Assembly (NCBI GenBank): GCA_003476885.1
Contig: DMUR01000028.1
Span: 1-5,150, forward strand
DNA: 5,150 nt
Direction: 5' to 3'
From: Chloroflexota bacterium
GTDB lineage: Bacteria > Chloroflexota > Limnocylindria > Limnocylindrales > Limnocylindraceae
Part shown: piece by piece, positions 1 through 4,998 of the stretch
How positions within the stretch are numbered: the first letter of the stretch is position 1
How the letters are laid out: each line of letters opens with the position of its first letter
Position numbers and translations under genes: made by a program
Notes under the pieces: model-generated
Seen by the model: the letters and a program-made list of their open reading frames with translations, nothing else
The model's database searches: none
Told to the model about the DNA's origin: nothing

Positions 1-117
1 GGAGAGGAGTGACTCTTTTTCGATGCGGATCGTTCGGCCGAGCAGCTCACCAGACGTCTGGCAACTTCCCAAGGAGAGGGCGGCGATCAGGGCGAGAACT
101 AGCGCGCGAGCCCTCAC
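1..117 (-). CDS. N-terminus of a lipoprotein, cut by the left window edge
   Basis: Only the first 39 codons are inside the window; the frame stays open to base 1. The start is a GTG at 117-115 whose last two bases lie in the TGA stop (116-114) of the upstream membrane cupredoxin gene, a GTGA overlap that implies translational coupling in one operon. The visible protein begins MRARALVLALIAALSLGSCQ: two arginines, a hydrophobic stretch and a lipobox (LGSC, Cys19), so it should be exported, lipidated on Cys19 and anchored on the outer face of the membrane. The segment after the cysteine (TSGELLGRTIRIEKESLLS) is too short to assign a family. A role in oxidase assembly, such as a SCO-type or other copper-delivery lipoprotein, is suggested only by the position behind oxidase-related genes. 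Lipoprotein nature is fairly secure; function is unknown. Confidence 0.72.
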   Translation of the reverse strand, partial: MRARALVLALIAALSLGSCQTSGELLGRTIRIEKESLLS

Positions 118-1244
118 TTCACCACGACGTCGCCGACCATGTTCGGATGAACGGTACAGACGAACGAGTAGCTTCCCGCTGGGAAGGCGGGAACTTCATA
201 GAGAACTGTCTCATCGCCGTTGAAGATCTCGCCCTGCCAGAGCTCAGGTCCAATCGCGTCGGCGCTACCTTCATGGATCGCAATGTTGTGTGGGATGCCA
301 ACGTCCATGTTGTGAAAGCGCAGTTGGCTCGCCATATCTGCTGGGAGTTCAAACAGGGTCTGCTCGAACTTGATACCCATCGCAGTGATCAGCGTGATGC
401 CGTCGTCTGGGCCCGCCGATGGTGCGCCGCTCTCCGTGGGGGCGCCGCTCTCTGCGGGTGCGCCGCTTGCTCCAGGGGACGGAGCGGGGCTCTCTGACTC
501 GGTGAAGATGAGTCCGGCCTGCACGCCACCAACCACCACAAAGAGCAGCGAGAAGAGGAGGAGGCTGATGCGCGGTGCACTCTTTGGCGTTGGGTTCACC
601 AAGTGTCCAGTGCTGTCAGCCTCCGCAACAGCGCGGTACTCACGACCTGAATCGAGGAGCCATCCAATCAGTGCGAACGCGGTCATCAGGCCGCCAAGGA
701 GGACGAAGGGGAGACCGATCGCTGCGCCGAAGAGGAGCACGCCCGTGGCGAGACTCACAAGGAAGGGGAGGAGTGAGGGTGGTGGAAGGTGCACACCTGC
801 TGGTGGCCCGGACGCCGCCCTGCTGCTCTGCGCAGAAATCGCAAGTGCGCCGTGGTCGCCTGCGCCGATCGCATCGTATTCGCGAACCGCTTCACGTCCC
901 CACGCCACGAGCGCGAGGAGCATCGCGCCTGCAGAGACGGCGAGCGCAACGCCACCGAGCGCAACGGAGAAGAAGAGTGCCGCCGACGCAACGGAGATGA
1001 GGAGCGGCGCGAGGCTCGGCCCTGGGAGGTGGATCCCTGCCGGTGCGGAGCGCGTCGGGAGGATTGGCATTCCGATCTGGCGCGGACCAGCGCGTCGGAA
1101 CCGGAAGAAGACCCACGCGTAGAATCCGGCGACGACGAGAAGGATGATGATCGGCAGGAGCTGGATCAGCGCACCCCAATCAGGCGCAACGAACGGCCCA
1201 AGGAGAGAGACGATCCACTCAAGGAGCGAGCGGAGTGCGTCCAA
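114..1244 (-). CDS. Six-helix membrane protein with duplicated subunit IV-like unit and C-terminal cupredoxin domain
   Basis: 376 residues from a TTG start at 1244. An AGGGG at 1255-1251 could serve as ribosome binding site, and the frame is closed upstream by the TAG at 1256-1254. Predicted helices: about 25-47, two in each of two tandem repeats (69-136 and 149-216), and 226-248. Arg-rich loops after helices 1, 3 and 5 put these loops inside and the C-terminus outside. A Ser/Gly/Ala/Pro linker (250-282) leads to a cupredoxin domain (about 285-376) with candidate type 1 copper ligands His319 (GIPHN), Cys363, His366 and Met369; the C-x2-H-x2-M loop has amicyanin-like spacing. Each repeat contains HLPxPSLxPxL and ends in GW/AW...REY, recalling the second half of actinobacterial cytochrome c oxidase subunit IV. 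Likely role (inference): accessory subunit of a caa3-type oxidase carrying a tethered electron-transfer or copper-binding domain. Coding is secure, the cupredoxin call strong, the subunit IV relation moderate. Confidence 0.85.
   Translation of the reverse strand: MDALRSLLEWIVSLLGPFVAPDWGALIQLLPIIILLVVAGFYAWVFFRFRRAGPRQIGMPILPTRSAPAGIHLPGPSLAPLLISVASAALFFSVALGGVALAVSAGAMLLALVAWGREAVREYDAIGAGDHGALAISAQSSRAASGPPAGVHLPPPSLLPFLVSLATGVLLFGAAIGLPFVLLGGLMTAFALIGWLLDSGREYRAVAEADSTGHLVNPTPKSAPRISLLLFSLLFVVVGGVQAGLIFTESESPAPSPGASGAPAESGAPTESGAPSAGPDDGITLITAMGIKFEQTLFELPADMASQLRFHNMDVGIPHNIAIHEGSADAIGPELWQGEIFNGDETVLYEVPAFPAGSYSFVCTVHPNMVGDVVVK
414..467 (-). repeat. Three 18-bp tandem units coding the linker before the cupredoxin domain
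   Basis: Units at 467-450, 449-432 and 431-414 (minus strand) each begin AGCGGCGC and code SGAPAE, SGAPTE and SGAPSA. They form part of a flexible, probably periplasmic tether between the last membrane helix and the copper domain. Because the unit is a multiple of three, copy-number change would alter tether length without breaking the frame. Confidence 0.8.
597..800 (-). repeat. Second copy of the duplicated two-helix unit
   Basis: Codes residues 149-216 of the membrane cupredoxin protein. It aligns without gaps to residues 69-136 at a constant offset of 80 residues. By eye about 24 of 68 positions are identical, including HLP, PSL, a Trp and REY. The copies have diverged greatly, so the duplication is old and is visible at protein rather than DNA level. 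Confidence 0.75.
837..1040 (-). repeat. First copy of the duplicated two-helix unit
   Basis: Codes residues 69-136 of the membrane cupredoxin protein, partner of the copy at 597-800. The unit is an entry motif (AGIHLPGPSLAP), two closely spaced hydrophobic helices, and a charged cytoplasmic tail with REY. A 12-residue Ser/Ala/Pro-containing spacer separates the two copies. Confidence 0.75.
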
Positions 1245-1253
1245 CGTCAGCCC

Positions 1254-1415
1254 CTAGGCTTCAGAGTTCATTGCGTGGACGAGCACCGCGGTCATTGTGC
1301 TCATCGCCACGCCGAGCGCAACCAGCATGAATGCGCCTCCGGCGTCTCCAGAGACCAGAAGGTAGACGGCGCCAATGATGACGAAGATGAGTCCGAAGGC
1401 AAGGGCGTACTTCAT
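1254..1415 (-). CDS. Small two-helix membrane protein, subunit IV N-terminal half-like
   Basis: 53 residues from the ATG at 1415, or 55 from the ATG at 1421. I prefer 1415 because a TACAAT box at 1427-1422 would place the transcript start on that ATG. Two hydrophobic helices, about residues 3-21 and 27-48, are joined by SGDAGGAF. This layout (helix, acidic/Gly turn, helix) resembles the N-terminal half of actinobacterial-type cytochrome c oxidase subunit IV; the next gene carries units resembling the other half. Its TAG stop (1256-1254) is followed nine bases later, in the same frame, by the TTG start of that gene, so the two are almost certainly co-transcribed. A frame extending back to 1559 is open, but that part overlaps the divergent ctaG-like gene and looks non-coding. 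The oxidase assignment rests on neighbourhood and helix pattern, not on catalytic residues. Confidence 0.7.
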   Translation of the reverse strand: MKYALAFGLIFVIIGAVYLLVSGDAGGAFMLVALGVAMSTMTAVLVHAMNSEA

Positions 1416-1427
1416 GCTCATATTGTA
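1415..1427 (-). promoter_or_regulatory. Possible -10 box for a leaderless transcript of the small membrane protein
   Basis: TACAAT at 1427-1422 on the minus strand matches the -10 consensus at five of six positions. Six bases follow before the ATG at 1415, the usual distance to a transcription start, so the mRNA could begin with that ATG. I see no good -35 box upstream. The divergent start codons are only some 30-50 bases apart, so any promoter for either gene must lie here or inside the other gene. Confidence 0.35.
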
Positions 1428-1467
1428 GCCGCCACCGAAAAACCTGCGGGTGCCCGAAGATAGGGGG

Positions 1468-2415
1468 GTGAACGCCTTCAACCTCTTTCCTGCGCACGGG
1501 CCCCTCCCGCCAGAGCCGAGCCTTGCCGCCGTTGCGTACTGGTACTCCCCGCCAATCATCAGCCTGCTCGTTGTGGCTGGGCTGGTGCTCTGGTTCGTAG
1601 GGGTACGCCGCGTTCAGCGCCAGCACCCGCAGAATCCTGTGCCACGTTCGCGGAGCGTGGCGATCGTTGGCGCCGCCGTCTTCCTGCTGATCGCGCTGCA
1701 GTCGGTGATTGAGCGCTACGACACCACGCTCTTCAGCGTGCACATGGCGCAGCACCTGATCCTACTCTTCCCTGTGCCGATCCTTCTCCTGCGAGCCGCT
1801 CCAGTCACGCTGATCCTTCGGCTTGCGTCGCCTCGCTGGCGCGCGCGGATCTTGGCCCTGCTGCAGAGTCGCTTCGTTGGTGTCGTTAGCCACCCGATCG
1901 TTGCCTGGCTCCTCCTTGTCTTTGTGATGTGGGCGACACACCTCTCACCACTCTTTGATGCGGCGCTTGATAATCCCTTGCTGCATAACTTGGAGCACAT
2001 CATCTACCTAGGTAGCGCACTCCTCTTCTGGGCTCCAGTCTTCTCGCTCGACCCAGTGCGGCACCGCCTCTCGCGCCCCGCCGCACTCTTCTATCTGATC
2101 ACGCAGATGCCGCAGAACAGCTTCCTCGGAGTGGCGATCATGTGGGCACCAAGCGTGCTCTATCCGCACTATGAGCGGCTGCAGCGACCGTGGGGGCCCA
2201 CACCGCTGGAAGATCAACAGCTCGCGGGTGCCATCATGTGGCTCGTTGGCGACGGCCTCTTCCTCCTTGCGGTATTCGCGGTGCTCGCCGCCTGGATGCG
2301 CGCGGAAGAGCGACCCACTTCGCGCTACTATTCTGAGAAGTTGGCACAGGAGCTTGCCGAGATTCGGCGACGCGAAGCGGTGCACGACGAACGAACGAGA
2401 GGGGGAGTGGAGTGA
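1468..2415 (+). CDS. ctaG: Cytochrome c oxidase assembly protein, caa3_CtaG family
   Basis: 315 residues from the GTG at 1468; an in-frame GTG at 1450 would add six. Neither start has a well-spaced ribosome site: AGGGGG directly abuts 1468, and GAAGAT at 1456-1461 might act as a -10 for a leaderless mRNA. The protein is polytopic, about seven helices. The conserved membrane histidines of the caa3_CtaG family are visible: HMAQH (92 and 96), SHPIVAW (142), ATHLSPLFD (158) and HNLEH (173 and 177). In Bacillus, CtaG is required for active caa3 oxidase and is thought to act in copper centre formation; its length there is close to this one. The C-terminal tail (about 281-315) is charged, helical and probably cytoplasmic. 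It diverges from the oxidase accessory genes on the left and overlaps a YHS metal-binding gene on the right, which fits copper delivery to the oxidase. Family call is confident; exact start is not. Confidence 0.88.
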   Translation: MNAFNLFPAHGPLPPEPSLAAVAYWYSPPIISLLVVAGLVLWFVGVRRVQRQHPQNPVPRSRSVAIVGAAVFLLIALQSVIERYDTTLFSVHMAQHLILLFPVPILLLRAAPVTLILRLASPRWRARILALLQSRFVGVVSHPIVAWLLLVFVMWATHLSPLFDAALDNPLLHNLEHIIYLGSALLFWAPVFSLDPVRHRLSRPAALFYLITQMPQNSFLGVAIMWAPSVLYPHYERLQRPWGPTPLEDQQLAGAIMWLVGDGLFLLAVFAVLAAWMRAEERPTSRYYSEKLAQELAEIRRREAVHDERTRGGVE

Positions 2416-2645
2416 GTGTTGCTATTGATCCAGTCTGCGGGATGGAGGTGCAGGTAGCGCCCGACGCTCTGACCACCCTGATTCAACTCAGCGAACTTTC
2501 GAACGCAGCGCAGCCGGGGCGTCACCAGGGTGTAGCGGAGGGGGGCGGCGAGCGCTTCTACTTCTGTGGGCGGGGCTGCCTCCTTGACTTCCAAGACGAG
2601 CCGGCGCGCTTCCTTGACGCTGGCTTCCAGCCCTCTGGCATGTGA
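2412..2645 (+). CDS. Small YHS-domain metal-binding protein
   Basis: 77 residues from a GTG at 2412 that overlaps the TGA of the ctaG-like gene (GTGA). The purine-rich stretch GAGAGGGGGAG at 2397-2406 supplies a ribosome site inside the upstream gene, so translation is coupled. The protein is essentially one YHS domain: DPVCGM at 6-11 (Cys9) and YFCGRGC at 50-56 (Cys52, Cys56) followed by F and EPARFL. These cysteines are the usual metal ligands of YHS/TRASH-like domains, which occur in copper ATPases and copper or heavy-metal sensors. No signal peptide or membrane helix is seen, so it should be cytoplasmic. Coupling to CtaG suggests copper handling for oxidase assembly (inference). The segment between the two motifs includes a Gly-rich stretch at 44-46 and is probably a loop. 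Confidence 0.85.
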   Translation: MSVAIDPVCGMEVQVAPDALTTLIQLSELSNAAQPGRHQGVAEGGGERFYFCGRGCLLDFQDEPARFLDAGFQPSGM

Positions 2646-2670
2646 AGTGGTACCTTCGGGCGCATAGGTC

Positions 2671-2687
2671 GGCCGTCCAGAACGGCC
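2671..2687 (+). other. Hairpin in the spacer between the YHS and ferredoxin genes
   Basis: GGCCGT (2671-2676) and ACGGCC (2682-2687) form a perfect 6-bp GC-rich stem around the 5-base loop CCAGA. It lies in the 64-base spacer, just upstream of the ferredoxin ribosome site (about 2692-2703). There is no T-run after it, so a standard intrinsic terminator is unlikely; it may be a weak attenuating or mRNA-stabilising structure, or chance in GC-rich DNA. Confidence 0.4.
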
Positions 2688-2709
2688 CAGTGGAGAAGGA
2701 GACGGAACG

Positions 2710-2997
2710 ATGGCATATGTGATTGCGGAACCCTGCGTTGATGTCCTTGATCAGTCGTGCGTCTCCGTCTGCCCGGTTGACTGTATTCACTTTGAAGTGG
2801 GGACCGATCGCAAGTTGTTCATTGATCCAGATGAGTGCATTGACTGCGGCGCCTGTGAGCCAGAGTGCCCAGTGAACTCCATCTTCCCAGCTGAATCTGT
2901 CCCAGCGCAGTGGGCGCCGTACATTCAGATTGACGCCAACTGGTACAAGGACAAGGCGGCGGCACGAGCCGCAGTCGACGCAGCGAAGCCACGCTGA
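2710..2997 (+). CDS. fdxA: 7Fe ferredoxin ([3Fe-4S][4Fe-4S])
   Basis: 95 residues; ATG at 2710 preceded by AAGGAGA (about 2697-2703), a good ribosome site. The opening AYVIAEPCVDV and the cysteine pattern match actinobacterial/mycobacterial FdxA. By analogy with Azotobacter ferredoxin I, Cys9, Cys17 and Cys53 would hold the [3Fe-4S] cluster and Cys21, Cys43, Cys46 and Cys49 the [4Fe-4S] cluster; Cys25 corresponds to the conserved free cysteine. The first motif is C-x7-C-x3-CP and the second CxxCxxCxxxCP, so all expected ligands are present. The C-terminal part (DQW/AQWAPYIQIDANWY region and an Ala-rich tail) is the family's usual extension, slightly short. It is a soluble low-potential electron carrier, and the 2-oxoacid:ferredoxin oxidoreductase beginning at 4999 is a plausible redox partner. 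Family confidence is high; partner choice is inferred. Confidence 0.95.
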   Translation: MAYVIAEPCVDVLDQSCVSVCPVDCIHFEVGTDRKLFIDPDECIDCGACEPECPVNSIFPAESVPAQWAPYIQIDANWYKDKAAARAAVDAAKPR

Positions 2998-3007
2998 GGC
3001 GGACGCG

Positions 3008-3868
3008 CTGAGCGCGATCACGCCATTCTCTTGTTCCTGGTGCGGCAGCGCAGTTGCGCCGCGCACGGAAGATTCGCTTGAACGCTGGACACTTCTTTGC
3101 GCCGCATGTCTTGAGCGTGCACCGAATCAGCCGTACCTGAAAGCAAAGCTCAAAGAAGGGATGCGGCGTCGCGCCGGCGGCGGCGCACCACCCTCGGGCA
3201 TTCCGCTACCGAGCGCACTGCCACGCCCCGCAGGGAGCACACCGCCACCAAGCGGCGATCCGTCTGGCGCGGTCCCTGCACGACTCGGTCTGCTCCCGCC
3301 GCCCGAAGAGCCGGATGCGCTTGAAGCCTGGTATCTCAATCGCACGCCATTTGATCGAGGTCCACTCGCCGGCGCAACATGGCAGGGCGAGATCGATCGC
3401 GCCGTGCTCTGGCTTGATGCGCTCTCATACAGCGGTCGAGCCGTGGAGCTCGGCGCCGGGATCGGATTCTGGACCGTGCTCCTTGCGTCGCGTGGTGACG
3501 TGAGCGCCTATGACGCACGTGAAGATCGGCTCACGCGCGCGCGACAGCGTCTCCTCGCGCACGGGCTGAAGGCGCACCTCCATCCGCGCAGCCTCCTTGA
3601 AGGACCAGAAGGCGAACCGGCAGGACTCGTCCTCCTTCCGTTCTTGCTGAGCCAACTCGCAGCCGAGCCGCGCGCGCAACAGGTGGAGGTTGCACATAGT
3701 TGGCTTGCGAAGGGTGGTCGACTCGCACTGATTGATCTCGCGCCGCCGAACCTTGATCCATCAACCTTGGAGCAGGCAACGAGTGAGATGCTTGGTGGAA
3801 GGTTTACGGAGATCGCATCTGAACCGCTCGGACGACACCTGATCCTGATCAGCGCCATCGCGAAGTAG
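3008..3868 (+). CDS. SAM-dependent methyltransferase with N-terminal zinc ribbon
   Basis: About 286 residues if started at the CTG at 3008, which has GAGGCGG at 2996-3002 as ribosome site. The only usual in-frame start before the zinc ribbon is a TTG at 2930, without a visible ribosome site and 68 bases inside the ferredoxin gene; the next, ATG 3161, would delete the ribbon. In the 3008 numbering, Cys9-x2-Cys12 and Cys31-x2-Cys34 form a zinc-ribbon-like site, followed by a basic helix and a Pro/Gly/Ser-rich linker (about 57-104). Then comes a class I Rossmann methyltransferase domain: motif I ELGAGIGFW (147-155), acidic Asp169 at the end of strand 2 (SAYD), and GGRLALIDL (236-244). The substrate is not evident: this is not a recognisable rRNA, ubiquinone or protein methyltransferase. 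It follows the ferredoxin gene by ten bases and may share its transcript. The fold call is strong; start and substrate are open. Confidence 0.8.
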   Translation: MSAITPFSCSWCGSAVAPRTEDSLERWTLLCAACLERAPNQPYLKAKLKEGMRRRAGGGAPPSGIPLPSALPRPAGSTPPPSGDPSGAVPARLGLLPPPEEPDALEAWYLNRTPFDRGPLAGATWQGEIDRAVLWLDALSYSGRAVELGAGIGFWTVLLASRGDVSAYDAREDRLTRARQRLLAHGLKAHLHPRSLLEGPEGEPAGLVLLPFLLSQLAAEPRAQQVEVAHSWLAKGGRLALIDLAPPNLDPSTLEQATSEMLGGRFTEIASEPLGRHLILISAIAK

Positions 3869-3888
3869 GTCTTCGCTGGTCGGTGCCC

Positions 3889-4275
3889 CTATTCGTGCAG
3901 CGTGTGCGAGTCGAGCAGTTTGTTGAGCAGTTCCGCGATTGAGCCTGGGGTGATGGCCGCAGGTCGCACCTCAGCGGTTGATCCAATGGTCACACCGAGG
4001 ATTGGATCGTCACCGTTGCTTCCCGCATCGGCCGGCGTGGTTGCTGCCGCGGCAAGTTCAGCCATCTGGTCACCTGGAAGGGTGATGCGCTCCTCGTAAT
4101 CACCGTGCGTCATGATCGTTCGCCCGTCTGCGTACACCTCAACGCGCTCCTCAATGCCGTTCGACCATGAGCGGGTCGCCGTGTAGAGGAGGCTGGCGCT
4201 CGGCGCAGGTTCCGCTGCACACGCGCCCGCGAGGAGGAGGGCGACAAGTCCGAAGAGGAGCGACTTGAGTTTCAC
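3889..4275 (-). CDS. Small exported lipoprotein of unknown function
   Basis: 128 residues from a GTG at 4275. A Lys-containing start, a hydrophobic stretch and LLAGAC (Cys19) form a lipoprotein signal peptide; the -3 residue is Ala rather than the commoner Leu, so lipidation is likely but not certain. The mature part is soluble: a beta-rich segment (YTATRSWSNGIEERVEVYADG) followed by an acidic helix and a C-terminal helix. The pattern of a strand, a Gly turn, VxVYADGR and a later LPGDQMAEL helix vaguely recalls emfourin-type protease inhibitor domains, an unconfirmed resemblance. The GGGGAGG next to the GTG leaves almost no spacer, so it is a poor ribosome site; a TATAGT box 6 bases upstream suggests a leaderless mRNA instead. 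It is convergent with the methyltransferase (20 bases apart) and divergent from the membrane protein gene on the right. Confidence 0.75.
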   Translation of the reverse strand: MKLKSLLFGLVALLLAGACAAEPAPSASLLYTATRSWSNGIEERVEVYADGRTIMTHGDYEERITLPGDQMAELAAAATTPADAGSNGDDPILGVTIGSTAEVRPAAITPGSIAELLNKLLDSHTLHE

Positions 4276-4280
4276 CTCCC

Positions 4281-4290
4281 CACTATAGTG
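4281..4290. promoter_or_regulatory. Palindromic divergent -10 element for two leaderless genes
   Basis: CACTATAGTG is a perfect 10-bp palindrome. It gives a TATAGT -10-like box on the plus strand (4284-4289) and the same box on the minus strand (4287-4282). On the minus strand six bases separate the box from the lipoprotein GTG (4275); on the plus strand seven bases separate it from the ATG at 4297. Both distances fit transcription starting at the start codon. I see no convincing -35 box on either side. The two promoters overlap almost completely, so polymerase could occupy only one at a time. Confidence 0.5.
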
Positions 4291-4296
4291 ATCAGG

Positions 4297-4947
4297 ATGA
4301 ACGAACGTGATCGGGCCGAACTTCGCCTCCTTGAGCAGCAGCTTGAGCGCATGCGCGGCATGCTCGGCGCGTACTCGGGGCTCTTCTTCCGCCAGATCAC
4401 CGTCTGGGGGGTGGTCTCACTCGTGATCCTCGCCCTCTCCGGCCTCAGCGCTGGTGCGCCGATTGGGTTCCTGCTTACCTTCATCGTGCCGTTCGCATTT
4501 CTTGAAGCGGGCTACACCTTCTACTACACCGTCTTCGCGCGGAGGCACGCCGAGTTCATTGAGAAGAGCATCAACGCGCGCTTCGGCCGCACGGTGCTCC
4601 CCGCGCATCGGCTTGAGGCCGCCTACTTCTATCTACCAGATGCCCCGAAGCTCTCCTTCCTCTCGTTCGCGCGACTCAGCGGGTATGGGAGCGTGATGAC
4701 GATCGGCTACTCGGTGGCGGCACTCCTCCTCTGGGGAGCCGGCATGGAGGAGGGGCTTGCCCAAGTCGCGGCGGGGGGCCTAGACCAAGCGCTGATCTGG
4801 ACCGCCTTGGCTTGGACGCTCGGCGTGACCGCCTTCCTGCTGTGGCACTTCCTCGCCAAGCGTGACGAGAAGCGCCTTCTCGTGGAGCTCAAGGCTTCAT
4901 ACCCAGATGCGGTACGCTCTCGGAGCAGCGCGCGACGGTCGCGCTGA
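4297..4947 (+). CDS. Four-helix integral membrane protein of unknown function
   Basis: 216 residues from the ATG at 4297; a GTG at 4288 would add three but falls inside the -10-like box. A charged N-terminal helix (about 2-22, ERDRAELRLLEQQLERMR) may form a short coiled coil. Hydrophobic segments lie at about 34-52, 55-78, 131-149 and 165-186. Between helices 2 and 3 is a roughly 50-residue soluble loop with basic and aromatic residues (RRHAEFIEKSINARFGR, then AYFYLPDAPK). After helix 4 comes a basic tail ending in an Arg/Ser-rich stretch. An even number of helices with basic loop and tails puts both ends and the long loop on the cytoplasmic side. No catalytic or transport motif is recognised. 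It diverges from the lipoprotein gene and lies 51 bases before the oxidoreductase gene, with no clear functional link to either. Confidence 0.8.
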   Translation: MNERDRAELRLLEQQLERMRGMLGAYSGLFFRQITVWGVVSLVILALSGLSAGAPIGFLLTFIVPFAFLEAGYTFYYTVFARRHAEFIEKSINARFGRTVLPAHRLEAAYFYLPDAPKLSFLSFARLSGYGSVMTIGYSVAALLLWGAGMEEGLAQVAAGGLDQALIWTALAWTLGVTAFLLWHFLAKRDEKRLLVELKASYPDAVRSRSSARRSR

Positions 4948-4983
4948 GTCCCACATCTTCGGCAAAGTGCGGCGATAGTTAGT

Positions 4984-4990
4984 GGAGGAG
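4984..4990 (+). promoter_or_regulatory. Ribosome binding site of the 2-oxoacid:ferredoxin oxidoreductase gene
   Basis: GGAGGAG, eight bases before the GTG at 4999, is the strongest Shine-Dalgarno site in the window and decides the start. It contrasts with the two divergent gene pairs, where no well-placed site is found, and implies a leadered mRNA here. Confidence 0.8.
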
Positions 4991-4998
4991 TTGGCAGC

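Noticed and set aside
285..420. A CuA centre (as in oxidase subunit II) instead of a type 1 copper site in the cupredoxin domain
   Set aside because: CuA needs two cysteines in a CxxxC loop; only one cysteine (Cys363) is present, so the site fits type 1 copper.
370..1122. A 250-codon open frame on the plus strand opposite the membrane cupredoxin gene
   Set aside because: Its product is Arg/Pro/Ala-rich without domains, while the minus-strand frame gives clear helices, an internal repeat and a copper site. It is an antisense shadow in GC-rich DNA.
789..1463. A 224-codon open frame on the plus strand
   Set aside because: Highly charged, Arg/Glu-rich translation typical of the complement of a hydrophobic membrane protein gene; it spans two minus-strand genes.
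1422..1559. N-terminal extension of the small membrane protein back to 1559
   Set aside because: The extension overlaps the start of the ctaG-like gene, is low in structure, and the hydrophobic protein begins just at the ATGs at 1421/1415.
2671..2687. Intrinsic terminator after the YHS gene
   Set aside because: The stem is short and no T-run follows, so it is listed only as a hairpin.
2488..3066. A 192-codon open frame on the minus strand across the YHS and ferredoxin genes
   Set aside because: Both plus-strand genes show canonical cysteine motifs; the antisense product has no recognisable motif.
3869..3888. Bidirectional terminator between the convergent methyltransferase and lipoprotein genes
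   Set aside because: The 20-base gap holds no clear inverted repeat or T-run.
4948..4998. Promoter for the korA gene (GATAGT at 4974-4979)
   Set aside because: The expected transcript start would fall on the ribosome site, and no -35 is visible, so the match is not convincing.
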